Positions 7,529 through 13,465 of a DNA stretch of 14,034 nucleotides are shown in pieces (the first letter of the stretch is position 1; each line of letters begins with the position of its first letter). Under the pieces are notes generated by a model, which had not been told where the DNA came from, did no database searches, and saw nothing but the letters and a program-made list of their open reading frames with translations. The DNA comes from Bacillota bacterium (GTDB lineage: Bacteria > Bacillota > Clostridia > Lachnospirales > Lachnospiraceae). Location of the stretch: positions 1 to 14,034 of the forward strand of contig JAEZUR010000018.1 of NCBI GenBank assembly GCA_023420935.1, written 5' to 3'. Position numbers and translations under genes: made by a program.

Positions 7529-7547
7529 AAACAGGATTACCCTGTTT
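7529..7547 (-). terminator. Weak hairpin at the end of the amidase-rdgB-phosphodiesterase operon
   Basis: A perfect 7-bp stem AAACAGG/CCTGTTT with a five-base loop overlaps the stop codon of the metallophosphoesterase gene. Only a short T-stretch follows, so termination may be inefficient and transcription could continue toward the tRNA promoter. Confidence 0.4.
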
Positions 7548-8032
7548 TAGCATGACACATAATTAAGAGTAAAATGAGCCTCTCCCTTGCTATCAATGTC
7601 CATTATGACATATGTTGGAATTCTTCCATCCTGCCTAGGCTGGGATATACTTCCAGGATTGATGGCCATCACTCCACTTGACAGATCAATTAGCGGCTTA
7701 TGAGTATGACCAAACATTACAATGTCAACTCCTCGCTGCCTTCCTTCCTCTTTAATGGTCTCTATATCATAATTGACACGATATCTATGACCATGTGTTA
7801 AAAACACTTTGTATTTTCCGATTGTAATTACTTTTTCACGTTCAATTTCTGTAAAATAATCATTGTTTCCAGACACCATTTCAACAGGGCAAGGTGCTAT
7901 CATAGTAAGATAGTCCTCACTGCCCTCTAAATCGCCTAAATGGACTAATAAATCAACTGGACTCACTTTATCCAGAACCATATCTAAATACGTATTACGG
8001 CCATGAGAATCACTGACAATTAGTATCTTCAT
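7547..8032 (-). CDS. YfcE/MJ0936-type metallophosphoesterase
   Basis: A 161-residue calcineurin-like phosphoesterase, the usual length for the YfcE family. All metal-binding motifs are present: D8-x-H10 (SDSHG), G33-D34 (HLGD), G55-N56-N57-D58, H80 with H82 (THGH), and G108-H109-x-H111 (GHTHKP). Family members hydrolyse phosphodiesters in vitro with Mn2+; the cellular substrate is not known. Its start overlaps the end of the rdgB gene by 23 bp, and its ribosome binding site AAGGAG lies inside rdgB nine bases before the ATG, so translation is probably coupled. The rdgB-YfcE pairing is common in Firmicutes. A weak hairpin overlaps the stop. Confidence 0.92.
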   Translation of the reverse strand: MKILIVSDSHGRNTYLDMVLDKVSPVDLLVHLGDLEGSEDYLTMIAPCPVEMVSGNNDYFTEIEREKVITIGKYKVFLTHGHRYRVNYDIETIKEEGRQRGVDIVMFGHTHKPLIDLSSGVMAINPGSISQPRQDGRIPTYVIMDIDSKGEAHFTLNYVSC

Positions 8033-8633
8033 TACAGCCTACTCCTTTATTCCTAATCTTATCTTTCATAGCCCTTAATGCTTTTCCTCTATGACTTATT
8101 TCATTCTTTTGTTCTGGAGTCAACTCTGCAGAGGAGCATTTATATTCTGGTACCATAAATATAGGGTCATATCCAAATCCATTCTCACCCTTTTCTTCAT
8201 ATCCAATGTAGCCCTCTATGGTTGCTCTAGTGGTCTCAATAGTCCCATCTGGGTAGGCACAAGCAATGGCGCAAACAAATCTAGCACTTCGCTCTTCATC
8301 CGTTGCTTGTTCTAATTCTTTGATTATATGACCATTCTTAATGTGATACGATGTATCTTCACCCATAAACCTGGCTGAATAAATACCTGGAGCCTTATTC
8401 ATATAATCTACTTCTAGACCAGAGTCATCTGCTAATACAATCTCATTCGTCAGTTCCATAATGGTTTTAGCTTTGATGATCGCATTCTCCTCAAATGTTT
8501 CGCCATCTTCTACTATATCGATATCGATATCCATTTCCTTTAGAGAAAGCACCTGAAAGTTTAAGTCCGCTAAAATCATGCGGACTTCCTTCATTTTTCC
8601 TTCATTTCCTGTTGCAAATATTATTTTCTTCAT
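8010..8633 (-). CDS. rdgB: XTP/dITP diphosphatase (RdgB/HAM1 family)
   Basis: House-cleaning enzyme that hydrolyses dITP, XTP and ITP to monophosphates and pyrophosphate, keeping deaminated purines out of DNA and RNA; cytoplasmic. The 207-residue product has every family signature: ATGN (7-10) with K14/E16, ADDSGLEVD (68-76), PGIYSAR (82-88), NGFGYDP (151-157) and SHRGKAL (180-186). The start is placed at the ATG at 8633. AAAGGA lies seven bases upstream and overlaps the stop codon of the amidase gene, and the protein then begins MKKIIFATGN as in homologues. An upstream ATG at 8669 would add 12 residues without family support. It ends about 13 residues beyond the conserved core and overlaps the next gene by 23 bp. 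Confidence 0.95.
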   Translation of the reverse strand: MKKIIFATGNEGKMKEVRMILADLNFQVLSLKEMDIDIDIVEDGETFEENAIIKAKTIMELTNEIVLADDSGLEVDYMNKAPGIYSARFMGEDTSYHIKNGHIIKELEQATDEERSARFVCAIACAYPDGTIETTRATIEGYIGYEEKGENGFGYDPIFMVPEYKCSSAELTPEQKNEISHRGKALRAMKDKIRNKGVGCNEDTNCQ

Positions 8634-8643
8634 GTTTATTCCT

Positions 8644-9810
8644 TTAGTCTTCCAACTCATTATAGGCATTCAAAATACCATTAAATATTCCTGTTGCAAT
8701 CTTTTTCTGATTCTCATCTTTACTCAAATATTCCATATCCTTTTTGTTACTCATAAAAGCTACTTCTATTAAGGAAACTGGTACTTTTGACTTATTAATG
8801 ATATAGATATTCTCACCTGAAATAATACCCATATCTTTTGTTCCTGCCTCTTTAATTACTTCTTCTAAACAGATTGTCGCAAGTTCTTTCGTATCAATTG
8901 GATAATGTTTACGATTCTTTCCATAAAGAACTTCTGTACCATATGGATTTTGATCTACATTACTATTACAATGTATACTAATAAAAAAGTCTGCTTTTAC
9001 ATTATTAGCAAGGTTAACTCTTGGGTTTAGATATACTTTCTCGTCCGATGTTCTTGTATAATACACCTTTATATTTTCTTGGTCAAGAAGTTCTTTTAGA
9101 TACTTTACTATATTTAAATTTATATCTTTCTCTAAATATTTCATATCTGGTGTATAAGTTCCCACATCAGATCCACCATGACCTGCGTCTACAACAATAA
9201 TACGATCATAAACTTTATGAGGATCCACTAGATCAATATAGATATAGGAATCATCCTCATAAACCTTATGTACATAAACCGTGTCCAATGTCATTTGGTA
9301 AATGGCTGTATAAGTATAATTTTTCTCATTGAAGAGATAAGTTACTTCCATACTTTCAATTGTCTTATCTGTTTCCTGTTCCGTTTCATTAACAGATTGT
9401 ACTGATTCTTCCTTTAATGATTGAGTATCTAATCCCTCAATATTAACCTTAATGCTATGAGTTAAATAAAAGTCTTCCAAACTAACTGTCAACGTTTTAC
9501 TGCTCGGTTTCACAATTTTAATATATTTATCGCCTAGAATATCCTCTATGTTTTCCTGTTTCGTATCAACCATAGTCTCTTTTACCTTAGAGGCAGTTAA
9601 CTGTTTTGATAATTGTTCCAGAGTAGCAATATTCTGCGGTTGAAAATATAAACCTGCGCTATTAGCAACTAATTTACCAGGCTCTGAATCATTGGCATAG
9701 ATTGTTACATCATTATACCGAGTTATTAAAATAGACATAAAAAATACCGATAACATTAAGCCTATGCTTTTCATTGCTAGACTTCTTAAGATCTTCGTTT
9801 CCAACTGCAA
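8644..9810 (-). CDS. N-acetylmuramoyl-L-alanine amidase, CwlD-like, membrane-anchored
   Basis: Cell-wall hydrolase cleaving the bond between N-acetylmuramic acid and the peptide stem. Of 388 residues, a hydrophobic segment at about 13-30 is a signal anchor or signal peptide. Residues 40-200 form a poorly conserved, partly Glu/Thr-rich region ending in a beta-rich stretch that may be an AMIN-like domain. The Amidase_3 catalytic domain spans about 203-385, with zinc ligands H211 (DAGHGG), E227 (LEKDINL) and H280 (SIHCN), and catalytic E349 (LIEVAFMSN). CwlD in B. subtilis makes muramic lactam in spore cortex; a spore role here is inference, because this protein has an extra N-terminal region. 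The start is TTG at 9810, chosen because TAGGAGGTGAT sits directly upstream. The first ATG, at codon 13, would cut into the hydrophobic segment's charged flank and lacks a good ribosome binding site. Confidence 0.9.
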   Translation of the reverse strand: MQLETKILRSLAMKSIGLMLSVFFMSILITRYNDVTIYANDSEPGKLVANSAGLYFQPQNIATLEQLSKQLTASKVKETMVDTKQENIEDILGDKYIKIVKPSSKTLTVSLEDFYLTHSIKVNIEGLDTQSLKEESVQSVNETEQETDKTIESMEVTYLFNEKNYTYTAIYQMTLDTVYVHKVYEDDSYIYIDLVDPHKVYDRIIVVDAGHGGSDVGTYTPDMKYLEKDINLNIVKYLKELLDQENIKVYYTRTSDEKVYLNPRVNLANNVKADFFISIHCNSNVDQNPYGTEVLYGKNRKHYPIDTKELATICLEEVIKEAGTKDMGIISGENIYIINKSKVPVSLIEVAFMSNKKDMEYLSKDENQKKIATGIFNGILNAYNELED

Positions 9811-9820
9811 TTATCACCTC

Positions 9821-9832
9821 CTACAATTGTAG
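9821..9832. promoter_or_regulatory. Perfect palindrome at the amidase transcription start
   Basis: CTACAATTGTAG is a perfect 12-bp palindrome. It begins two bases after the -10 box on the minus strand, so it covers the predicted transcription start and abuts the ribosome binding site. A repressor site in this position would block initiation; as RNA it could also form a short hairpin at the 5' end. Confidence 0.4.
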
Positions 9833-9834
9833 AA

Positions 9835-9863
9835 ATTATACTATATTTTTACAAAATTCGCAA
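9835..9863 (-). promoter_or_regulatory. Sigma-A promoter of the amidase-rdgB-phosphodiesterase operon
   Basis: TTGCGA (9863-9858) and TATAAT (9840-9835) are 17 bases apart, placing the start of transcription near 9828 and giving a leader of about 18 bases before the TTG start. Confidence 0.75.
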
Positions 9864-9903
9864 TATTTTTTATAAAAATTTATAATATTATTCTACAGGA
9901 TGT

Positions 9904-11046
9904 TTATTTTCTTGGAGGTTTTGGTCCCATATACTGATAAAAATACGTTTTCATCATACCATTGTAGATTTTTCTATTCTTTGTTGCTTGTTTTCCTATA
10001 TATTTTTGTGCGTCTTCGAATCCAGTTATTATAAAATAAGACCATGAATCTAACGCAGAAAAAGTTTGTCCAATTTCGCGATATAGCGCTGGCATTGCAT
10101 CTTTTTCTTCTAAACGTTCACCATAAGGTGGATTGGTAATAATAAATCCATATTTTTTATGACTCTTTAAATCCTTCATAGGCCTTTGTTGAAAATGTAT
10201 AAACTCATCGACACCTGCCAGTTTAGCATTCTCTCTGGCAGCTTTAACCATGTCACTATCTAAGTCATATGCTTGTATGTTCATTTCTACGTCTGTAGTA
10301 ACCTGTTCTTTTGCTTCTATTCTAGCTTTCTCCCATTCCGTTTGTGGAATCAAATTCGTCCATTTTTCTGAAATAAAGCTTCGATTCATACCTGGGGCTA
10401 TGTTAGCGCCTATCATAGCAGCTTCAATGGGTATTGTACCACTACCACAGAAAGGATCAACTAAGATACGATCGCTCTTCCATGGTGTCAACATAATCAA
10501 TGCTGCTGCTAATGTTTCTGTAATAGGCGCCTTACTCGTCAATTTACGATAGCCCCTCTTGTGTAATGATTCTCCAGATGTATCTATACCTATGGTAATT
10601 TCGTCTTTCATAAAAGTGATACGAATTGGATATTCACTTCCATCTTCGTCAAACCAATCAACCTTGTATTTCACTTTTAATCGCTCTACCATAGCCTTCT
10701 TCATAATTGACTGAATATCAGATGGACTAAATAGTTTACTCTTGATCGATGTAGCTTTTGCTACCCAAAACTTCCCATCCTTTGGAATGTAATTTTCCCA
10801 AGGTATCTGTTTTGTCTTCTCAAATAATTCTTCAAATGTTTCTGCTTTAAATTTAGCTACTTTTAGTAAAACGCGCTCTGTCGTTCTTAGAAAAATATTT
10901 CCTCTACAGATAGCATCTTCATCTCCAGTAAAAGTTACTCTTCCATCTTCCACAGTTACAATCTCATATCCCAAATCTTGTATCTCTCTTTTTAATACAG
11001 ATTCTAATCCAAAATGACATGGTGCAATTAATTCAAATTTACTCAT
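9904..11046 (-). CDS. THUMP-domain rRNA guanine-N2 methyltransferase (RlmL/YpsC type)
   Basis: SAM-dependent methyltransferase expected to make m2G in 23S rRNA, by analogy with the N-terminal half of E. coli RlmL (G2445) and with B. subtilis YpsC. The exact target is inferred. The 380-residue layout is family-typical: an N-terminal ferredoxin-like/THUMP region at about 1-155, then a Rossmann-fold methyltransferase domain with motif I DPFCGSGT (197-204), an acidic D-L-D binding site (261-263) and catalytic motif IV NPPYGERL (305-312). The RGYRKLTSKAPI segment (164-175) just before the fold is also typical. It lacks the RlmK domain that is fused in enterobacteria. ATG start with AAAGGAG seven bases upstream. 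It follows the rhodanese gene by 54 bp with no terminator between, so the two are probably cotranscribed. Confidence 0.93.
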   Translation of the reverse strand: MSKFELIAPCHFGLESVLKREIQDLGYEIVTVEDGRVTFTGDEDAICRGNIFLRTTERVLLKVAKFKAETFEELFEKTKQIPWENYIPKDGKFWVAKATSIKSKLFSPSDIQSIMKKAMVERLKVKYKVDWFDEDGSEYPIRITFMKDEITIGIDTSGESLHKRGYRKLTSKAPITETLAAALIMLTPWKSDRILVDPFCGSGTIPIEAAMIGANIAPGMNRSFISEKWTNLIPQTEWEKARIEAKEQVTTDVEMNIQAYDLDSDMVKAARENAKLAGVDEFIHFQQRPMKDLKSHKKYGFIITNPPYGERLEEKDAMPALYREIGQTFSALDSWSYFIITGFEDAQKYIGKQATKNRKIYNGMMKTYFYQYMGPKPPRK

Positions 11047-11100
11047 TTATATCTCCTTTTTCCTAAGTAGTATTCCTTCTACATTATGAATGACTTTATC

Positions 11101-11409
11101 TTAATCGTCAATGGACAATTTTCCTCTATAAGAATGTATTCCTCCGCATATATTAATGATGCTGTATCCTTGACTACTTAGCTTTCTCGCTGCTAAGAGG
11201 CTAATATTCCCTCTTTCACAGTATAACACTATTTGGCGATATTTATTAAAAATCACCCTATGCTGATCCAACTGTTCAAATGGGATATTTACTGCTGAGG
11301 GAATATGACCTTTTCTATAGTCATTATACAGTCTCAAATCAACAATCAGTACGTCATTGTGTCCAATAAACTTCTCAACATCTTTAGCAGAAATCGTTTC
11401 AATATCCAT
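11101..11409 (-). CDS. Single-domain rhodanese-like protein
   Basis: A 102-residue rhodanese/Cdc25-fold protein. The conserved features are VDLR (23-26), the GHIPSAVNIPF segment (34-44) and the catalytic cysteine C64 at the start of the loop CERGNIS, followed by a helix with the AARKL pattern and the GGIHSYRG tail (89-96). The active cysteine is present, so persulfide or sulfur transfer is possible; no substrate can be named. The protein is slightly shorter than many single-domain rhodaneses but looks complete, with no signal peptide. ATG start with AAGGTGAT five to six bases upstream, a weaker ribosome binding site than its neighbours. It has its own promoter and is the first gene of a probable two-gene unit with the rRNA methyltransferase. 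Confidence 0.9.
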   Translation of the reverse strand: MDIETISAKDVEKFIGHNDVLIVDLRLYNDYRKGHIPSAVNIPFEQLDQHRVIFNKYRQIVLYCERGNISLLAARKLSSQGYSIINICGGIHSYRGKLSIDD

Positions 11410-11434
11410 ATTATCACCTTCAATTCCCTATTTC

Positions 11435-11463
11435 ATTATATTCCATTTTTCGCATCTTGTGAT
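11435..11463 (-). promoter_or_regulatory. Promoter of the rhodanese-methyltransferase unit
   Basis: ATCACA (11463-11458), a four-of-six match to TTGACA, stands 17 bases from a perfect TATAAT (11440-11435). The start codon is about 25 bases downstream of the -10 box. Confidence 0.6.
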
Positions 11464-11505
11464 AAAATAAGTGCCACTATCTGGCTAACGACACATAGTG
11501 GCACT
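11464..11505 (-). terminator. Terminator of the repeat-protein gene
   Basis: A perfect 11-bp stem AGTGCCACTAT (11470-11480 with 11495-11505) with a 14-base loop is followed on the minus strand by TATTTTATC. It lies 36 bases after the stop codon of the 107-residue protein and just upstream of the rhodanese promoter. Confidence 0.85.
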
Positions 11506-11541
11506 CATTTCTTATCTTATAGGCAGTAATTCGCTACGTAA

Positions 11542-11865
11542 TTAGTTTCTAAAATCTGTTGAGTTAGCATTTCTGCTGGATGCATTTCTACTTGAAGTAT
11601 TACTTGTATAATTGTTACTTGAAGTGTTAGATCCACTTGTATAATTGCTTGAAGCGTCTCTTGTTGATGCATTTGAAGTTATATTTTTAGTACCAGTTGC
11701 ATTCTGTGAGTTAGCATTAGTTGATGTTGCATTTCTAGTACCTGCTGCATTTTGTGAATTAGCGTTTGTTGATGTTGCATTTCTAGTACCTGCTGCATTT
11801 TGTGAATTGGCATTAGTTGAATTACTTGAGTTGCTTCCAAAATCATTAGAATAATTTTTAGCCAT
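11542..11865 (-). CDS. Asn/Ser/Thr-rich tandem-repeat protein, possibly spore-associated
   Basis: A 107-residue low-complexity protein made almost entirely of Asn, Ser, Thr and Ala. It has no hydrophobic segment, no signal peptide and few charged residues (mostly Arg/Lys). Residues 16-63 are three 16-residue repeats (S-T-N-A-N-S-Q-N-A-A-G-T-R-N-A-T); the tail is Tyr/Ser/Asn-rich and ends STDFRN. The short motifs NDFGS near the start and TDFRN at the end faintly recall the TEFASE modules of gamma-type small acid-soluble spore proteins, which are also Asn/Gln/Ala-rich and repetitive. This likeness is weak, and no true germination-protease site is seen. The gene looks real: AGGAGG eight bases before the ATG, its own terminator, and a sigma-G-like promoter. 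Not recognised as a named family; the spore role is a hypothesis. Confidence 0.72.
   Translation of the reverse strand: MAKNYSNDFGSNSSNSTNANSQNAAGTRNATSTNANSQNAAGTRNATSTNANSQNATGTKNITSNASTRDASSNYTSGSNTSSNNYTSNTSSRNASSRNANSTDFRN
11677..11820 (-). repeat. Three 48-bp in-frame tandem repeats
   Basis: Codons 16-63 of the repeat protein consist of three 48-bp units. The first two encode identical 16-residue peptides; the third differs at Ala-to-Thr, Arg-to-Lys and Ala-to-Ile. The units are nearly identical in DNA, so copy number may vary between strains by slippage or recombination. Confidence 0.9.
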
Positions 11866-11902
11866 AATAATTCCTCCTAAATAATAATTTAAGTTACAAA
11901 AT

Positions 11903-11931
11903 TATTATCTTCAAATTAACATAGAATATAC
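11903..11931 (-). promoter_or_regulatory. Sigma-G/F-like promoter of the repeat-protein gene
   Basis: The minus strand has GTATA (11931-11927), 17 bases, then GATAATA (11909-11903). This fits the forespore sigma-G pattern GHATR-N17/18-CATNHTA except for one base of the -10 element. Position relative to the ribosome binding site is suitable (leader about 30 bases). AT-rich context makes chance matches possible. Confidence 0.4.
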
Positions 11932-11966
11932 TAGCTATCAAATTTTTTAATTTTTAGATAAAATTG

Positions 11967-11995
11967 TTGCTTTTTATTAGTAAATGTATTATAAT
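11967..11995 (+). promoter_or_regulatory. Plus-strand promoter of the predicted small RNA
   Basis: TTGCTT (11967-11972), 17 bases, and a perfect TATAAT (11990-11995) point rightward into a stretch with no open reading frame of note. It is divergent from the repeat-protein promoter. Confidence 0.55.
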
Positions 11996-12001
11996 ATTTA
12001 T

Positions 12002-12121
12002 TGTGTTAGGTGATTTCTTTAAGAAACTCTAACTAGCACACTATATAACCCCTTATTAATTATTTATACTCCCCTCATTGAAAACACCACATGGCTCCCC
12101 CTTGTGGTGTTTTCGCTTTTT
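12002..12121 (+). ncRNA. Predicted small regulatory RNA with C-rich motifs
   Basis: A roughly 120-nt unit bounded by a sigma-A-like promoter and an intrinsic terminator, with no credible coding sequence. The 5' part can fold into a bulged hairpin: TGTG (12002-12005) with CACA (12037-12040), TTAG (12006-12009) with CTAA (12029-12032), and TTTCT (12014-12018) with AGAAA (12022-12026). The middle is predicted single-stranded and has two C-runs, AACCCC (12047-12052) and CTCCCC (12069-12074). A third, CTCCCCC (12095-12101), sits in the terminator loop. Unpaired C-rich segments are how several Firmicutes small RNAs, such as RsaE/RoxS, pair with G-rich ribosome binding sites. Transcription itself is not demonstrated, and no homology to a named family is claimed. 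Confidence 0.5.
12080..12120 (+). terminator. Plus-strand intrinsic terminator of the predicted small RNA
   Basis: A perfect 12-bp stem GAAAACACCACA (12080-12091) with its complement at 12103-12114, an 11-base C-rich loop, and then GCTTTTTATC. The T-run exists only on the plus strand, so it must serve a rightward transcript, yet no plus-strand gene precedes it. Confidence 0.85.
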
Positions 12122-12141
12122 ATCAAATTAAAATACAGAAT

Positions 12142-12202
12142 AAAAAGCTGCTACATGTTAGCACTAATACTCTTAAAATCAACAGTGCTTCTACGTAACA
12201 GC
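12142..12202 (-). terminator. Terminator of the DUF1700-type gene
   Basis: In minus-strand RNA, 12202-12184 pairs with 12165-12147 in a 19-bp stem with an internal loop of three mismatches and two G-U pairs, and is followed by TTTTTATT. It begins a few bases after the stop codon and lies back to back with the small-RNA terminator. Confidence 0.7.
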
Positions 12203-12207
12203 ATATA

Positions 12208-12735
12208 TTATCTTTGTTTTACAATTTTCATAACCATCTTCACGATAACAGCTAATAGTATAATTGGAAGAATTACAGTAAAAAACAAGTTTAGAACAAC
12301 TCCTCCCACGATCACAAGGGTAATTACCAATAAGATTAATAAAATAGTACCTAATAATTTATAATACCATGGAACAGAACCTGCGGTATAGTTAATATTC
12401 CAATTGGAATTATTCCCATTATTATTTTGTGAATTATAATCACTTCTCATACTTTCATTATGTTGATTCTCATATCGTTCCTTATTAAAACTATAATTAC
12501 CTTCACTATATCCCGCTTTATTATGACTATTATTCTTATTATATTTAGCAGCATCAGACGCTTTATAAGAATCTATTATAGTTTTAGCAATTAATCTAGG
12601 GTTACCCAGTTGCTCTAGTTTACTATCATCTGTAATATAATTTTGATAATATTCTATGTTATTACGAATCTCAGACTCTGGAACTTCCCCTAAGAGACTT
12701 TCTTTTAAACTAGCTAAGAACTCATCTTTATTCAC
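12208..12735 (-). CDS. DUF1700/HAAS-domain membrane protein
   Basis: A 175-residue protein. Residues 1-62 (MNKDEFLASLKESLLG..., then E-x-x-x-N-I-E-Y-Y-x-x-Y-I and L-G-N-P-R-x-I-A-K-x-I) match the HAAS/DUF1700 helical domain. A polar, Asn-rich, probably disordered linker follows (about 63-118), then two membrane segments (about 127-148 and 150-169) and a short basic tail. Such proteins usually sit beside a PadR-family regulator and an adhesin-like membrane protein; neither is next to it here, which is unusual. The start is taken as GTG at 12735: GGAGGT lies six bases upstream, whereas the longer TTG start at 12753 would place that ribosome binding site inside the gene. The gene has its own terminator. 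Molecular function unknown. Confidence 0.8.
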   Translation of the reverse strand: MNKDEFLASLKESLLGEVPESEIRNNIEYYQNYITDDSKLEQLGNPRLIAKTIIDSYKASDAAKYNKNNSHNKAGYSEGNYSFNKERYENQHNESMRSDYNSQNNNGNNSNWNINYTAGSVPWYYKLLGTILLILLVITLVIVGGVVLNLFFTVILPIILLAVIVKMVMKIVKQR

Positions 12736-12768
12736 CACAGCACCTCCAATCAACTGATCCTTTGTTAA

Positions 12769-12818
12769 AAATATTCTTATATTTTATCATATATCTTCTC
12801 TATATGAAATATTCTTAT
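12769..12818. repeat. Direct 12-bp repeats flanking a small palindrome upstream of the DUF1700-type gene
   Basis: AAATATTCTTAT occurs at 12769-12780 and again at 12807-12818, 38 bp apart. Between them lies CATATA-N7-TATATG (12788-12806). The cluster is in the upstream region of the DUF1700-type gene, where no clear promoter is otherwise recognised; it may hold regulator sites. Confidence 0.35.
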
Positions 12819-12883
12819 CCTAAAGTTTTTATAAAATAATACTAAAAAGAAGTTTTATAATTAATGGTTATATAATAATTTAT

Positions 12884-12916
12884 GCGGAAAGCCCCTAAGT
12901 ATAAACTTAGGGGCTT
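12884..12916 (-). terminator. Terminator of the second tRNA run
   Basis: A perfect 11-bp stem AAGCCCCTAAG/CTTAGGGGCTT (12889-12899 with 12906-12916) and a six-base loop. The tail in the minus direction is only TTTCC, so the strong GC stem carries most of the signal. It starts four bases after the end of tRNA-Arg. Confidence 0.75.
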
Positions 12917-12920
12917 GTTA

Positions 12921-12994
12921 CGTGCGTGAGAAGATTCGAACTCCCGACACCTTGGTCCGTAGCCAAGTGCTCTATCCAGCTGAGCTACACACAC
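12921..12994 (-). tRNA. tRNA-Arg (anticodon ACG)
   Basis: 74-nt cloverleaf with acceptor GTGTGTG/CACGCAC, discriminator G and anticodon arm CTTGG-CTACGGA-CCAAG; A34 would be edited to inosine to read CGN codons. The T stem GGGAG/CTTCT contains two G-U pairs and is weaker than usual. Last gene of its run. No CCA encoded. Confidence 0.93.
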
Positions 12995-13052
12995 ATAATA
13001 TTTAATTACTTTACATAGTAAAAATAGCACTTGCGTGCCATCTTACTAATAA

Positions 13053-13138
13053 TGCCGGCGACCGGAATCGAACCGGTACGGGAGATTAGTCCCGCAGGAT
13101 TTTAAGTCCTGTGCGTCTGCCAGTTCCGCCACGCCGGC
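13053..13138 (-). tRNA. tRNA-Leu (anticodon UAA)
   Basis: 86-nt class II cloverleaf with acceptor GCCGGCG/CGCCGGC, anticodon arm CAGGA-CTTAAAA-TCCTG, a long variable arm and discriminator A. No CCA encoded. Confidence 0.95.
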
Positions 13139-13143
13139 ATCAA

Positions 13144-13216
13144 TGGGACCTACAGGGCTCGAACCTGTGACCCTCTGCTTGTAAGGCAGATGCTCTCCCA
13201 GCTGAGCTAAGATCCC
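13144..13216 (-). tRNA. tRNA-Val (anticodon UAC)
   Basis: 73-nt cloverleaf with anticodon arm TCTGC-CTTACAA-GCAGA, T arm ACAGG-TTCGAGC-CCTGT and discriminator A. Only five bases separate it from tRNA-Leu. No CCA encoded. Confidence 0.95.
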
Positions 13217-13281
13217 ATGGGATGGTAAACATAAAGATTACTTTCACATATTTAATTCATTACTTTCTCATTGAGAAGTAA

Positions 13282-13355
13282 CGACCCAGAAGGGACTCGA
13301 ACCCTCGACCTCCGCCGTGACAGGGCGGCGCTCTAACCAACTGAGCCACTAGGCC
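13282..13355 (-). tRNA. tRNA-Asp (anticodon GUC)
   Basis: 74-nt cloverleaf with anticodon arm CCGCC-CTGTCAC-GGCGG, acceptor GGCCTAG/CTGGGTC with two G-U pairs, and discriminator G. A spacer hairpin (about 13258-13282) follows it. No CCA encoded. Confidence 0.95.
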
Positions 13356-13370
13356 ATATTTAATAACTAA

Positions 13371-13443
13371 AGCCGACGATCGGACTTGAACCGATAACCT
13401 GCTGATTACAAGTCAGCTGCTCTGCCAATTGAGCCACGTCGGC
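13371..13443 (-). tRNA. tRNA-Thr (anticodon UGU)
   Basis: 73-nt cloverleaf with acceptor GCCGACG/CGTCGGC, anticodon arm GCTGA-CTTGTAA-TCAGC and discriminator T. No CCA encoded. Confidence 0.95.
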
Positions 13444-13465
13444 ATATTAACTTTTGTAAATTTAA

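Noticed and set aside
8634..8669. Longer rdgB start at 8669
   Set aside because: The added 12 residues lie inside the amidase coding end and have no family support; the ATG at 8633 has a proper ribosome binding site and gives the canonical MKKIIFATGN start.
9850..9903. AT-only inverted repeat after the methyltransferase gene as a terminator
   Set aside because: The stem is interrupted and purely A/T, and it overlaps the amidase promoter region; too weak to call.
11677..11820. The 48-bp repeats as a CRISPR array
   Set aside because: Units abut with no unique spacers, stay in frame and encode a repeat protein.
12736..12753. TTG start at 12753 for the DUF1700-type gene
   Set aside because: Codons 3-4 of that version are the GGAGGT ribosome binding site; the GTG at 12735 gives the canonical MNKDEFL start.
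12842..13030. 62-codon minus-strand open reading frame
   Set aside because: It runs straight through tRNA-Arg(ACG) and its terminator; the apparent protein is the translated tRNA, a common artefact.
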